In this document: piece by piece, positions 1 to 8,100 of the stretch
Layout of the letters: every line of letters begins with the position of its first letter
Numbering within the stretch: the stretch's first letter is position 1
NCBI RefSeq assembly: GCF_001439735.1
Contig: NZ_JYLN01000003.1
Location: 620,001-684,000, forward strand
Length of the DNA stretch: 64,000 nucleotides
Direction: 5' to 3'
Origin: Pseudomonas paralactis
GTDB taxonomy: Bacteria > Pseudomonadota > Gammaproteobacteria > Pseudomonadales > Pseudomonadaceae
The notes under the pieces: model-generated
The model's input: only the letters and a program-made list of their open reading frames with translations
Databases searched by the model: none
What the model was told of the DNA's origin: nothing
Translations under genes and position numbers: made by a program

Positions 1-692
1 AAGGCATCCTGCCCGGCGGCCTCAACGTTCGTCGTCGCGCCGCCAAGTTGCATCGCAGTTTGCAAGAGTTGGGCAAACCCAATGTGATCGGCTCGACCCT
101 GAGTGCCATGGAATGGGTCAACCTGTTCGCTCTGGCGGTCAACGAAGAAAACGCCGCCGGTGGGCGCATGGTGACGGCGCCGACCAATGGCGCGGCGGGG
201 ATTATCCCTGCGGTGCTGCACTACTTCATGAAGTTCAGTGAGGAGGTCACCGAAGCCAACGTGGTCGACTATATGCTCGGCGCGGCGGCGGTGGGCATTC
301 TGTGCAAGAAAAACGCCTCGATTTCCGGCGCCGAAGTCGGTTGCCAGGGTGAAGTGGGGTCGGCCTGCGCCATGGCCGCCGCCGGGTTGGCGGAAATTCT
401 CGGCGCTACGCCGGAGCAAGTGTGCAACGCCGCCGAAATTGGCCTGGAACACAACCTCGGCCTGACCTGCGATCCGGTCGGCGGCCTGGTGCAGGTGCCG
501 TGCATCGAGCGCAATGCGATTGCGGCGGTGAAGGCCATCAACGCGGCGCAAATGGCCCTGCGTGGCGACGGCCAGCACTTTATCTCCCTGGACCGGGTGA
601 TCCGCACCATGCGCGACACCGGCGCGGACATGCATGACAAGTACAAGGAAACGTCGCGGGGTGGGTTGGCGGTGAGTGCGGTTGAGTGCTGA
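1..692 (+). CDS. sdaB: L-serine dehydratase, C-terminal part (gene begins before the window)
   Basis: The reading frame is open from base 3, so this is the 3' part of a longer gene. The enzyme deaminates L-serine to pyruvate and ammonia in the cytoplasm with a [4Fe-4S] cluster. The segment [20 protein letters not shown], followed by AC, is the cysteine-rich cluster region of the bacterial one-chain serine dehydratase family, and [12 protein letters not shown] adds the downstream conserved cysteines. The stop is followed by a REP doublet. Beside gbdR and the betaine genes it would be the last step, taking the serine made from glycine by GlyA into central metabolism. P. aeruginosa has sdaB directly upstream of gbdR, which is why I use that symbol. 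The family assignment is firm; the paralogue name is inferred from position. Confidence 0.93.
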   Translation, partial: GILPGGLNVRRRAAKLHRSLQELGKPNVIGSTLSAMEWVNLFALAVNEENAAGGRMVTAPTNGAAGIIPAVLHYFMKFSEEVTEANVVDYMLGAAAVGILCKKNASISGAEVGCQGEVGSACAMAAAGLAEILGATPEQVCNAAEIGLEHNLGLTCDPVGGLVQVPCIERNAIAAVKAINAAQMALRGDGQHFISLDRVIRTMRDTGADMHDKYKETSRGGLAVSAVEC

Positions 693-708
693 GACCCAGT
701 CGCCTGCA

Positions 709-780
709 TCGGGGGCAAGCCCCCTTCCACACTGTATTTGTGAACACATTCAAAATGTGGGAGGGGGCTTGCCCCCGATA
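709..780. repeat. REP doublet (REPIN-like), GGGGGC class
   Basis: Two inverted copies of the unit GTGGGAGGGGGCTTGCCCCC flank a short spacer just after the serine dehydratase stop. The left arm carries one base change (CCCCCTTCC). It can fold into a long hairpin at the end of the mRNA. Confidence 0.9.
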
Positions 781-1191
781 GCCATACTGCAGACACAATT
801 GCTCATAAAGTGAACACCAGGTCAAAAAAACGCCACCTTTTAGCGCGTCGCAAACAGATAAGTAGCTACCAAACGATTTCCCCCTCGTCACCCGTCCATT
901 GTGCTTTGGGTGACAGACATGTCCTACGCCCGCAAAGCGCCTTCCCACAAGTGCTACCGATTTGCTCACACCGCTTGAACAGCCCCCTTCGCACGTCATA
1001 TCCCGCACTCCACGCGCGGGCTTATATAGACGCATCGACAGGTCGTTTTCAGGAGTTATTGAATAGCCATTCAATTTTCGGCATGGCATTTGCTCTGTCA
1101 ATTCAAAGCCTCTCTCCCCTCGCAGGGGATGAGCGCAATAACAAGAGCCTCGCCTGAGGCCATCACCCGCTTTGTGTGAGGAGATACCGCG
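781..1191 (+). promoter_or_regulatory. gbdR upstream region, 411 bases without a convincing gene
   Basis: No open frame here looks like protein. Two structures stand out. TTGAAT-AGCC-ATTCAA (1059-1074) is a perfect 6-bp inverted repeat. Just before it, ACAGGTCGTTTTC (1038-1050) recurs exactly at 2749-2761, and its core CAGGTCGTT occurs again at 6495 between caiX and cdhR. These could be operator sites for GbdR or a related regulator; that is inference. I could not place a clear -35/-10 pair. Confidence 0.45.
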
Positions 1192-2295
1192 ATGACGTCG
1201 TTCAACTCCGGGGCCCAACCCCAGAACCGTGCGCCTCAATCCATCGGCTTTTTGCTGCTGGACAATTTCACGCTGATTTCACTGGCATCGGCCGTGGAAC
1301 CTCTGCGCATGGCCAACCAGCTGTCCGGCCGCGAGCTGTACCGCTGGACAACCCTGAGCGTCGACGGCAACCAGGTATGGGCCAGTGACGGCCTGCAAAT
1401 CACTCCCGACGCCTCCATGCACAAAGCGCCGGCGCTGGACACGGTCATCGTCTGCGGCGGCGTCGGTATCCAGCGCACTGTCACCCGTGAGCATGTGTCG
1501 TGGCTGCAAAGCCAGGCGCGCCAATCCCGTCGCCTGGGTGCCGTGTGTACCGGCAGTTGGGCCCTGGCTTGCGCGGGTCTGCTCGACGGTTTTGATTGCA
1601 GCGTGCATTGGGAATGCCTGGCGTCGATGCAGGAAGCCTTCCCGCGCGTTGCGATGAGCACGCGTCTGTTCACCCTCGACCGCAACCGCTTCACCAGCTC
1701 CGGCGGCACCGCGCCGCTGGACATGATGCTGCACTTGATCAGCCGCGACCACGGCCGTGAATTGTCGGCGGCCATCTCCGAGATGTTCGTCTACGAGCGC
1801 ATCCGCAACGAACAGGATCACCAGCGCGTGCCGCTCAAGCACATGCTCGGCACCAACCAGCCGAAGCTGCAGGAAATCGTCGCGCTGATGGAAGCCAACC
1901 TCGAAGAGCCCATCGACCTGGATGAACTGGCGGTATATGTCGCTGTGTCGCGCCGCCAGCTGGAGCGGCTGTTCCAGAAATACCTGCACTGCTCGCCGTC
2001 GCGCTATTACCTCAAGCTGCGCCTGATTCGTGCGCGGCAGTTGCTCAAGCAAACGCCGATGTCGATCATCGAAGTGGCGTCGGTGTGCGGGTTCGTGTCT
2101 ACGCCGCACTTCTCCAAGTGCTACCGCGAATATTTCGGCATTCCGCCACGGGATGAACGTGTCGGCTCCAACACCACCCAGCAAGTGGCGATGATGCCGA
2201 TTCCGCAGGCGTTGGTGTTGTCACCGTTGTCGGGGCCGATGTCGGCGTTGAGCCAGGCCAGGAACGAGTCGACGTTTGCCAGTGTAAGGCTCTAA
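1192..2295 (+). CDS. gbdR: GbdR, GlxA-type AraC-family activator of betaine catabolism
   Basis: This 367-aa transcription factor has an N-terminal DJ-1/PfpI-like (GATase1-like) sensor domain, about residues 15-190, with the elbow motif VCTGSWALA (Cys near 119). A C-terminal AraC double helix-turn-helix spans about 230-330, including SRRQLERLFQKYL and EVASVCGFVSTPHFSKCYRE. In P. aeruginosa GbdR responds to glycine betaine and dimethylglycine and activates gbcA, gbcB, dgcAB, sox, cdh and cai genes. Position next to serine dehydratase and the carnitine operon supports the name. The ATG follows a GAGGAGATACCGCG leader that supplies a good ribosome site. It is related to CdhR at 6674. Confidence 0.92.
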   Translation: MTSFNSGAQPQNRAPQSIGFLLLDNFTLISLASAVEPLRMANQLSGRELYRWTTLSVDGNQVWASDGLQITPDASMHKAPALDTVIVCGGVGIQRTVTREHVSWLQSQARQSRRLGAVCTGSWALACAGLLDGFDCSVHWECLASMQEAFPRVAMSTRLFTLDRNRFTSSGGTAPLDMMLHLISRDHGRELSAAISEMFVYERIRNEQDHQRVPLKHMLGTNQPKLQEIVALMEANLEEPIDLDELAVYVAVSRRQLERLFQKYLHCSPSRYYLKLRLIRARQLLKQTPMSIIEVASVCGFVSTPHFSKCYREYFGIPPRDERVGSNTTQQVAMMPIPQALVLSPLSGPMSALSQARNESTFASVRL

Positions 2296-2309
2296 ACCGA
2301 GTCGTCTGC

Positions 2310-2374
2310 ATCGCAGGCAAGCCAGCTCCCACCTTGGAATGCGTTCTCCTGTGGGAGCTGGCTTGCCTGCGATA
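2310..2374. repeat. REP doublet (REPIN-like), AGCTGG/CCTGC class
   Basis: Inverted copies of GTGGGAGCTGGCTTGCCTGC sit between gbdR and the convergent small gene, where they may also act as a transcript-end structure for both. Confidence 0.9.
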
Positions 2375-2383
2375 GCGGTATTT

Positions 2384-2647
2384 TCAGGCGCCGGAGTTCT
2401 GTTTGAATTGCATCAGCGCCGGCAACAACTGCTTATCGATCGCCTGGCGCACCGCCGGCAAAATGGTCGCCTTGCCGGTGTACATTTGCTCCACCATTCC
2501 CTTGAGCGCCTTGGCCCGCGCTTCGCTCAAACCGCGCACCGCACATTCACACGCCTGCTCGGCGCTGGCGCCGCTGGACACTTCAAAACCCAGCGAGCGC
2601 AGTTGGCTCAGCAGGTCATCCTGATCAATCAAATCCGCGTGCATCAT
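2384..2647 (-). CDS. conserved small hypothetical protein, 87 aa
   Basis: The 87-aa product is soluble and mostly helical, with no signal peptide or membrane segment. It begins MMHADLIDQDDLLSQLRSLGF and has a mid-region ASAEQACECAVRGLSEARAK containing two cysteines. I do not recognise a characterised family. It is convergent with gbdR and upstream of nothing on its own strand, so it is probably a single-gene unit. P. aeruginosa also has an unnamed small gene in this position. The first or second Met could be the start. Coding bias looks real and the frame is uninterrupted; the function is unknown. Confidence 0.7.
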   Translation of the reverse strand: MMHADLIDQDDLLSQLRSLGFEVSSGASAEQACECAVRGLSEARAKALKGMVEQMYTGKATILPAVRQAIDKQLLPALMQFKQNSGA

Positions 2648-2649
2648 GA

Positions 2650-2860
2650 CGTTTATCCTGGTGTAGGGAACAGGGATTGACCTGGATTCTGGTAGGCCCT
2701 TGCTGGGTGGGCAAGAGCAGAATCGAGCGATGGCTTGGATGGCTATGAACAGGTCGTTTTCGGGTCACTTGGCAATACCGTTAATAGGCACACTGCACCC
2801 AGGCACGCAGCTTGACGGTTTGGTCACCCTCCAGATGCACAGCTCACACAAGGCCCCTCT
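2650..2860 (+). ncRNA. possible small RNA ending at a plus-strand terminator
   Basis: This 0.2-kb gap between the 87-aa gene and cdhB contains no gene, yet a strong plus-strand intrinsic terminator lies immediately downstream (2861-2897) with no plus-strand protein gene in front of it. The 13-mer at 2749-2761 is shared with the gbdR upstream region. A transcript starting after that element would be roughly 100-130 nt. This is inference from structure only. Confidence 0.25.
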
Positions 2861-2897
2861 GCCCCGATCCAGTCACGGCTGGCTCGGGGCTTTTTTT
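2861..2897 (+). terminator. intrinsic terminator, plus strand, inside the 3' end of cdhB
   Basis: GCCCCGA (2861-2867) pairs with TCGGGGC (2884-2890); an inner CCAG/CTGG pair lengthens the stem, and seven T residues follow at 2891-2897. The T tract lies on the plus strand, so it terminates plus-strand transcripts, not cdhB, whose last codons overlap it. Confidence 0.6.
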
Positions 2898-3364
2898 GCC
2901 GGTAAGCCGATGACACGGCCAAGCAGGGCAGGCCTTGGCAGCTCGGCCTGGGCAGCACTGATCGCGGCAAGCCGTTGCAGCGTGGCCTCGGTGAACGGCG
3001 TGGCTTGCGGCCCGGCCAGGTCGACGTGCAACAGCATCTGTTCATTGCCGGCCAGTTCCTTGTCGTCGCCCACCCGGTGCAGGCTGTGATAAAGGTGCAG
3101 GCGCTTGGCGTCATGGGCGATCAGTTGGGTGCGCACTTCCACCTCGGCGCCCAGTTTCACTTCGTGCAGGTAGTTCAGGTGCAGCTCCAGGGTGAATAGC
3201 GAATGGCCGCTGGCTTCACGGTTGTCGCTGTCCAGACCCAGGGTGTCCATCAGCGCGTCGGTGGCGTAGCTGAATATCAGCAAGTAGAACGCGTCACGCA
3301 GATGGCCATTGTAGTCGACCCAATCGGGCAGGATTTTCGTGGTGTGGGTAGTCAGTGCGGGCAT
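2873..3364 (-). CDS. cdhB: CdhB-type thioesterase of the carnitine pathway
   Basis: This 163-aa protein has a 4-hydroxybenzoyl-CoA thioesterase-like hotdog fold. The typical motif DWVDYNGHLRDAFYLLIFSY near residues 15-35 carries the Asp-Asn-Gly-His catalytic signature. In the carnitine pathway it is thought to hydrolyse betainyl-CoA to glycine betaine and CoA after the CdhC reaction. It is the last gene of the minus-strand unit caiX-cdhC-cdhA-cdhB, with 101 bases (including a decayed REP) after cdhA. The fold is clear from the motif; the substrate follows from operon context and from P. aeruginosa cdhB. Confidence 0.85.
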   Translation of the reverse strand: MPALTTHTTKILPDWVDYNGHLRDAFYLLIFSYATDALMDTLGLDSDNREASGHSLFTLELHLNYLHEVKLGAEVEVRTQLIAHDAKRLHLYHSLHRVGDDKELAGNEQMLLHVDLAGPQATPFTEATLQRLAAISAAQAELPRPALLGRVIGLPAKKAPSQP

Positions 3365-3399
3365 GGCATGAATCCAATTCAGTGTGCGGTCAAATGTGC

Positions 3400-3463
3400 T
3401 GGCCGGCCTGCGATAGCAATGGTGAGGCCAACACCGCCATCGCAGGCAAGCCAGCTCCCACAG
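3400..3463. repeat. decayed REP doublet, AGCTGG class
   Basis: One good REP unit, ATCGCAGGCAAGCCAGCTCC at 3439, faces a decayed fragment GGCCTGCGATAGC at about 3404. It lies between cdhA and cdhB inside the operon. Confidence 0.7.
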
Positions 3464-3465
3464 GG

Positions 3466-4431
3466 TTATTCGGCGAAGCTCATACCGTGCTTGGCCTTGG
3501 TTGTTTTTACGGCTTCCAGCACCGCCAGCAGGCAGTCATCACGATAGCGCTCCAGCGCCGAAATGCTGTGTTGGCCCAACTGATCGCTAGTGCCATCGAC
3601 AACGTCGTCAATCAGCTTGTCGGTCAGTTCCGGTGCTGGCAGGTAGGTCCATGGCAACTGCAACGCCGGGCCGAATTGCGCCATGAAGTGCCGCATACCG
3701 GCATCACCGCCTGCCAGGGTGTAGGTGAGGAAGGTGCCCATGAACGACCAGCGCAAACCAGCCCCAAACCGAATGGCGTCATCGATTTCACCGGTGGTCG
3801 CCACGCCGTCATTGACCAGGTGCAGCGCCTCGCGCCACAACGCTTCGAGCAGGCGGTCGGCAATAAAGCCAGGCACTTCCTTGCGCACATGCAGCGGGCG
3901 CATACCGAGGGATTCATACACCTTGATTGCAGCCTGGATCGCTTCGGGCGCAGTGCGCTTGCCGCCCACTACCTCCACCAGGGGCAACAGGTAAACCGGG
4001 TTGAACGGGTGGCCGACCACGCAGCGTTCCGGGTGGGTCGAACCTTCATAGAACTCGCTCGGCAACAGCCCGGACGTGCTCGAACCGATTAACGCATTCG
4101 GCTTGGCCGCCGTGCTGATCTGGCTATGCAATTGCAGCTTGAGCTCCAGGCGTTCCGGAGCGCTTTCCTGGATGAAATCGGCGTCCTTCACGCATTCCTC
4201 GATGGTGCCGACAAAGCGCAGGCGATCCTGGGATGCACCGGGCGCCAGGCCTTGTTGTTCAAGGGCGCCCCAGGCATTGGCGACACGTTTGCGCAAGGCC
4301 GTTTCGGCGCCGGGCGCGGGGTCCCAGGCGACCACATCCAGGCCGTGGGCGAGGGCGCGGGATACCCAGCCGCTGCCGATGACGCCGCTGCCCAGGGCTG
4401 CGAAAGTTTTGATTTCGGTGATAAATCGCAT
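3466..4431 (-). CDS. cdhA: L-carnitine 3-dehydrogenase
   Basis: The 321-aa enzyme oxidises L-carnitine to 3-dehydrocarnitine with NAD+. It belongs to the 3-hydroxyacyl-CoA dehydrogenase superfamily: an N-terminal Rossmann motif [12 protein letters not shown] (about residues 10-22), [18 protein letters not shown] near 150 with the catalytic His, and a helical C-terminal domain including [16 protein letters not shown]. Length is normal for bacterial carnitine dehydrogenases without a fused thioesterase, and the thioesterase is the separate next gene. A REPIN separates it from cdhC upstream. Identification is strong because all four cdh/cai genes are together. Confidence 0.92.
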   Translation of the reverse strand: MRFITEIKTFAALGSGVIGSGWVSRALAHGLDVVAWDPAPGAETALRKRVANAWGALEQQGLAPGASQDRLRFVGTIEECVKDADFIQESAPERLELKLQLHSQISTAAKPNALIGSSTSGLLPSEFYEGSTHPERCVVGHPFNPVYLLPLVEVVGGKRTAPEAIQAAIKVYESLGMRPLHVRKEVPGFIADRLLEALWREALHLVNDGVATTGEIDDAIRFGAGLRWSFMGTFLTYTLAGGDAGMRHFMAQFGPALQLPWTYLPAPELTDKLIDDVVDGTSDQLGQHSISALERYRDDCLLAVLEAVKTTKAKHGMSFAE

Positions 4432-4461
4432 GGCATATTCCTAAAGTGTTCGATGATCCTT

Positions 4462-4556
4462 TGTGGGAGCCGGGCTTGCCCGCGATGGCTGCATTGCAGG
4501 CTACAAAGATGTGGCGAATGTACTGGCCTCATCGCGGGCAAGCCCGGCTCCCACAG
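4462..4556. repeat. REPIN, GAGCCGGGCTTGCCCGC class, inside the cdh operon
   Basis: Inverted copies of GTGGGAGCCGGGCTTGCCCG lie between cdhC and cdhA. A stable structure within the operon mRNA could stabilise the upstream part or reduce read-through. Confidence 0.9.
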
Positions 4557-4574
4557 GGTTGGGTTGTGTTTGTG

Positions 4575-5462
4575 CTAGCCGCGTTTGGCCAGGCCCATCT
4601 TGATTCGCCCCTCGGCCGGGGTCATGACCCGCGCACCCAGCCGGCTGAGGATTTCACTGGCGCGTTCCACCAACTGGCCGTTGGTGGCGAGTACGCCTTT
4701 GTCCAGCCACAGGTTGTCTTCCAGGCCCACCCGTACATTGCCGCCCAGCAGCACCGCTTGCGCGGCCATCGGCATTTGCATGCGCCCAATCCCGAAGCCG
4801 GCCCACACCGCGTCTGCGGGCAGGTTGTCGACCATGGCTTTCATGGTGGTGGTATCAGCCGGCGCGCCCCAGGGAATGCCCAGGCACAGTTGGAACAGCG
4901 GGTTATCGAGCAGCCCTTCCTTGATCATCTGCTTGGCGAACCACAGGTGGCCGGTGTCGAAGATTTCCAGCTCGGCCTTTACGCCCAGTTCCTGGATGCG
5001 TTTGGCGCCGGCCCGCAGTTGCGCCGGGGTGGACACGTAAATGGTGTCGCCATCGCCGAAGTTCAGCGTGCCGCAGTCCAGGGTGCAGATTTCCGGCAGC
5101 AGTTCTTCAACATGGGCCAGGCGGGTCAGGGGGCCGACCAGGTCGGTGTTGGGGCCGAAGTCCATCGGGTTCTCGCCGCCGCCGATTTCCAGGTCGCCGC
5201 CCATGCCGGCGGTGAGGTTGACGATGATGTCGATGTTGGCCTCACGAATGCGCTCCATCACCTCACGGTACAGGGCCACGTCGCGGCTGAACTTGCCGGT
5301 GTGCGGGTCGCGCACATGGCAGTGCACCACAGTGGCGCCGGCCTTGGCGGCTTCTACTGCGGCGGCGGCAATTTGTTTGGGCGTGACCGGTACGTGTGGG
5401 CTTCTGGCGGTCGTGTCGCCAGCACCGGTGAGTGCGCAGGTGATGATGACGTCGTGGTTCAT
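4575..5462 (-). CDS. cdhC: 3-dehydrocarnitine cleavage enzyme (BKACE, DUF849 family)
   Basis: This 295-aa beta-keto acid cleavage enzyme has the TIM-barrel Zn2+ site HCHVRD (about residues 46-51) and the family segment NLTAGMGGD. In the carnitine pathway it exchanges acetyl-CoA with 3-dehydrocarnitine, giving acetoacetate and betainyl-CoA. It lies between caiX (73 bases upstream) and cdhA. BKACE members differ in substrate, so the substrate claim rests on context with carnitine dehydrogenase and the thioesterase, as in P. aeruginosa. Confidence 0.9.
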   Translation of the reverse strand: MNHDVIITCALTGAGDTTARSPHVPVTPKQIAAAAVEAAKAGATVVHCHVRDPHTGKFSRDVALYREVMERIREANIDIIVNLTAGMGGDLEIGGGENPMDFGPNTDLVGPLTRLAHVEELLPEICTLDCGTLNFGDGDTIYVSTPAQLRAGAKRIQELGVKAELEIFDTGHLWFAKQMIKEGLLDNPLFQLCLGIPWGAPADTTTMKAMVDNLPADAVWAGFGIGRMQMPMAAQAVLLGGNVRVGLEDNLWLDKGVLATNGQLVERASEILSRLGARVMTPAEGRIKMGLAKRG

Positions 5463-5535
5463 GAGGCGGTTCCTTACAGGCGTGATAGTGCCGTTCGCGG
5501 TCGCATGTGGCCGCGAAACGGTGATTCAAAGAAGG

Positions 5536-6480
5536 TTATTTGCTGGTGAGTTTCAGGTTGGCGGCCGCGGGTTTGCCATCGAAGGTGGTCACGCCATCCA
5601 GCCAGCGCTGCTGGTCTTGCGGGTGATCCTTGAGCCACTGCCTGGCGGACTCCAGGGCGTCCTTGTGATCGAGCAGCGGCTGCATCATGCGGCTCTCGTC
5701 GGCAGCGGTGAACGTCAGGTTGGTCAGCAACTTGTGCACGTTGGGGCACTGTTCGGCGTAGGTGGGCGAAGTCACCGTCCACACGCTGGCCCGGCCTTCG
5801 TTCGGGCCCAGGGCGTCTTCGCTGCCGGTGAGATAGGTCATCGCTATATTCACATTCATCGGGTGCGGCGCCCAACCGAAGAACACCACGGCTTCCTTGC
5901 GGCGCACGGCGCGGTCCACGGCGGCCAACATCCCGGCTTCGCTGGACTCCACCAATTGGAACTTGCCCAGGCCGAACTGGTTCTTGGCGATCATCGCCTT
6001 GATCTGGGTGTTGGCGCCCGAGCCTGGCTCGATGCCGTAGATCTTGCCGCCCAGTTCTTTTTCGAACCTGGCGATGTCAGCGAAGGTTTTCAGGCCCTTG
6101 TCCGCCAGGTAGGTTGGCACCGCCAGGGTGGCGCGGGCGTCTTCCAAACTGGGTTTATCCAGGACCTTGACCTGCCCGGCCTCGACAAACGGCGTGATGG
6201 TCTGGGTCATCAGTGGGTTCCAGTAGCCCAGGAACAGATCCAGGCGCTGGTCGCGGATCCCGGCAAAGATGATTTGCTGGGAGGCGCTGGTTTGTTTGGT
6301 CTTGTAGCCGAGGCCGTCGAGCAGCACTTGGGTCATGGCGCTGGTGGCGATCACGTCGGTCCAGTTGACCACGCCCATGCGCACGTTCTGACATGAAGCG
6401 GCATCCGCTGCCATGGCGTTAGAGCTCAAAACGGCGCTGGCGCTGAGTGCGAGTACGCAACGGCGGATCAGTCGGTTCAT
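5536..6480 (-). CDS. caiX: CaiX, periplasmic carnitine-binding protein
   Basis: This 314-aa OpuAC/ProX-type substrate-binding protein has an N-terminal signal peptide ending near ALSASAVLSSNAMA. Aromatic-rich segments such as GVVNWTDV, LFLGYWNPL and VVFFGWAPHPMN are the kind that form the aromatic cage for quaternary ammonium groups. No permease or ATPase gene is adjacent, so it should feed a transporter encoded elsewhere; in P. aeruginosa the solitary CaiX works with the CbcWV transporter. First gene of the carnitine unit and divergent from cdhR. Confidence 0.9.
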   Translation of the reverse strand: MNRLIRRCVLALSASAVLSSNAMAADAASCQNVRMGVVNWTDVIATSAMTQVLLDGLGYKTKQTSASQQIIFAGIRDQRLDLFLGYWNPLMTQTITPFVEAGQVKVLDKPSLEDARATLAVPTYLADKGLKTFADIARFEKELGGKIYGIEPGSGANTQIKAMIAKNQFGLGKFQLVESSEAGMLAAVDRAVRRKEAVVFFGWAPHPMNVNIAMTYLTGSEDALGPNEGRASVWTVTSPTYAEQCPNVHKLLTNLTFTAADESRMMQPLLDHKDALESARQWLKDHPQDQQRWLDGVTTFDGKPAAANLKLTSK

Positions 6481-6673
6481 GGTGGGTCCCTCGGCAGGTC
6501 GTTATTGTGGGGGCCGGTGTCTTTGTGCACCGTGACGCCACGTTACGCAGCTTGGCGAGCCACAAAACGCACGGCGGCGACCGCCTCTTGCACTGCAGCG
6601 ACCTGTGCCCTTGAATCCTCGACTGAACGGGAGTATCACAGTGCCACGCTGCCCGTCCCACGAGAGCGCCATC
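6481..6673. promoter_or_regulatory. divergent control region between caiX and cdhR
   Basis: The region must carry both promoters. It contains CAGGTCGTTATT at 6495-6506, sharing nine bases with elements upstream of gbdR (1039) and at 2750. A purine-rich CGGGAG at 6628-6633 sits seven bases before a GTG at 6641 in the cdhR frame, so translation of cdhR could begin there. Confidence 0.5.
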
Positions 6674-7618
6674 ATGTCCCAGGATTTTTACTTCTTGCTG
6701 ATGCCGGGTTTTTCGGCCATCGGTTTCATCTCGGCGCTTGAGCCGCTGCGGGTCGCCAACCGCTTTCGTGGCGAGTTGTACCGCTGGCATGTATTGAGCG
6801 CCGACGGCGGTGCAGTGCTGGCGAGCAACGGGATGTCGGTCAACGCCGACGCCGCGCTGGAGCCGCTGAAAAAAGGCGCCACCTTATTAGTGGTGGCTGG
6901 TTTCGAACCTTTGCAGTTCGCCACACCCGCTTTGGAGCATTGGCTGCGGCGCCTCGATCACGATGGGGTGACCCTTGGCGCCATCGACACCGGCGCCTGT
7001 GTGCTGGCCGAAGCGGGCCTGCTTGACGGCCATCGCCTGACCCTGCATTGGGAAGCCATCGACGCTTTCAAGGAAGCCTATCCGCAGTTGAGCGTGACTC
7101 AGGAACTGTTCGAAATCGACCGCCGCCGCATCACCTGCGCCGGCGGCACCGCGTCCATCGACCTGATGCTCGATCTGATCGCCCAGGCCCACGGCTCGGA
7201 ACTGGCGATCCAGGTGTCGGAGCAATTTGTGCTTGGCCGCATCCGCCCACGCAAAGACCACCAGCGCATGCAAATCGCCACGCGCTACGGCATCAACAAC
7301 AAAAAACTGGTGCACGTAATTGGCGAAATGGAGCAGCACACCGAACCGCCCCTGAGCACCCTGGCCCTGGCCGACGCGATCAAGGTCACACGGCGTCAAC
7401 TGGAGCGGTTGTTTCGCCTGCACCTGAACGACACGCCAAGCAACTTCTACCTCGGCCTGCGCCTGGAAAAAGCCCGCAAACTATTGCGCCAAAGCGATAT
7501 GAGCGTGCTGGAAGTGAGTATTGCGTGCGGGTTTGAGTCCCCTTCGTATTTCACCAGGAGCTATCGCGCAAGGTTTGCCAAATGCCCGCGGGAGGATCGC
7601 CGGCGGGAGGTGGTTTGA
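6674..7618 (+). CDS. cdhR: CdhR, GlxA-type AraC-family activator of the carnitine operon
   Basis: This 314-aa regulator has the same layout as GbdR: a DJ-1/PfpI-like domain (about 1-175, with the elbow IDTGACVLAEAG in which the nucleophile position is shifted) and a C-terminal AraC domain (about 215-310) with TRRQLERLFRLHL and EVSIACGFESPSYFTRSYRA. In P. aeruginosa CdhR activates caiX-cdhCAB in response to carnitine. It is transcribed divergently from caiX. I chose the ATG at 6674 because the sequence MSQDFYFLLMPGFSAIGF looks like a natural family start; a GTG at 6641 with a better-spaced Shine-Dalgarno would add 11 residues. Confidence 0.9.
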   Translation: MSQDFYFLLMPGFSAIGFISALEPLRVANRFRGELYRWHVLSADGGAVLASNGMSVNADAALEPLKKGATLLVVAGFEPLQFATPALEHWLRRLDHDGVTLGAIDTGACVLAEAGLLDGHRLTLHWEAIDAFKEAYPQLSVTQELFEIDRRRITCAGGTASIDLMLDLIAQAHGSELAIQVSEQFVLGRIRPRKDHQRMQIATRYGINNKKLVHVIGEMEQHTEPPLSTLALADAIKVTRRQLERLFRLHLNDTPSNFYLGLRLEKARKLLRQSDMSVLEVSIACGFESPSYFTRSYRARFAKCPREDRRREVV

Positions 7619-7644
7619 CGGGTAATTAGAGTCAATTATGCTGG

Positions 7645-7663
7645 GAACTATAATTTATAGTTC
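7645..7663. promoter_or_regulatory. perfect 19-bp palindrome, operator-like
   Basis: GAACTATAA-T-TTATAGTTC has nine-base arms around a single T. It lies 24-42 bases upstream of the first in-frame ATG triplet of this patch and includes a TATAAT-like string, as autoregulatory operators often do. The cognate repressor is not recognisable here. Confidence 0.55.
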
Positions 7664-7682
7664 ATTCAATAATTGAGTATAA

Positions 7683-7934
7683 AACCATGTTCGCGCACAG
7701 CGGCTTTGTGTTCCGTCGTCCCGTCCCGCCGAGCTGATAGCCATTGCCATTGCCGGTGCATTGGTGCCTTTTGAAAAGGGCATTCGCAAACTGGCCAAGA
7801 ACATCGGGATTGAAAAGCTGAGCTTCCTGCGTACATTGTCCTGGGATTTCACCAAGCCGCAATTACCAGTGGGCGCGACTCTTGCGCAAGCGTTGGAACT
7901 ATTGCATAACGCCGCCGAAAAAACCGGTTTATAG
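7683..7934 (+). pseudogene. remnant of an unrecognised gene (about 83 codons, no start)
   Basis: Frame 3 is open from just after a TAA at 7680 to a TAG at 7932 and reads like real protein in its second half: AELIAIAIAGALVPFEKGI, then RKLAKNIGIEKLSFLRTLSW. It has no plausible ATG and only weak GTG/TTG options. A nearby ATG (7687) opens a different frame that stops after 17 codons. The most economical reading is the C-terminal piece of a gene whose 5' part was lost or frameshifted. I could not assign a family. A helical C-terminus ending AAEKTGL is all that can be described. Confidence 0.4.
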
Positions 7935-7940
7935 GGGATC

Positions 7941-8048
7941 ATGGAAGGTGTAGGAAGTTTCTCTTTTTCATCGCTAACGGAGACTTATAGCAAAGGACTG
8001 CTAACGTCCTATGGGTCTTGGAAGTGGCTCTTGACCAAATGCTTTTGA
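7941..8048 (+). CDS. possible 35-aa small ORF
   Basis: ATG at 7941, six bases after the TAG of the upstream remnant, with AGGGG three to four bases before it. The product starts MEGVGSFSFSSLTETYSK and ends WKWLLTKCF. The length is too short to judge coding bias, and it may be another degraded fragment. Unrecognised. Confidence 0.2.
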   Translation: MEGVGSFSFSSLTETYSKGLLTSYGSWKWLLTKCF

Positions 8049-8100
8049 AGTGAAGCACGCAGGCCAGGAAGTCACTACTTAACCATAAGAAGAGGTTGGC

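Larger units (their letters stand above)
7619..8100. other. 482-base stretch with a palindrome and gene remnants
   Basis: No intact conventional gene is visible. From left to right it holds a perfect 19-bp palindrome (7645-7663), an AT-rich leader, an open frame without a good start (7683-7934) and a 35-codon ORF (7941-8048). Lower GC content at the left edge and the broken frame suggest the remains of an acquired small gene or gene pair. Confidence 0.5.

Noticed and set aside
810..1157. 115-codon frame upstream of gbdR
   Set aside because: No ribosome site, and the sequence is Ser/Arg/His-rich without structure. It covers what looks like the gbdR control region.
3355..4092. 245-codon plus-strand frame over cdhA
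   Set aside because: Shadow of cdhA; begins inside a decayed REP.
7099..7536. Overlapping alternative genes within cdhR
   Set aside because: Both are shadow frames of the AraC domain coding region.
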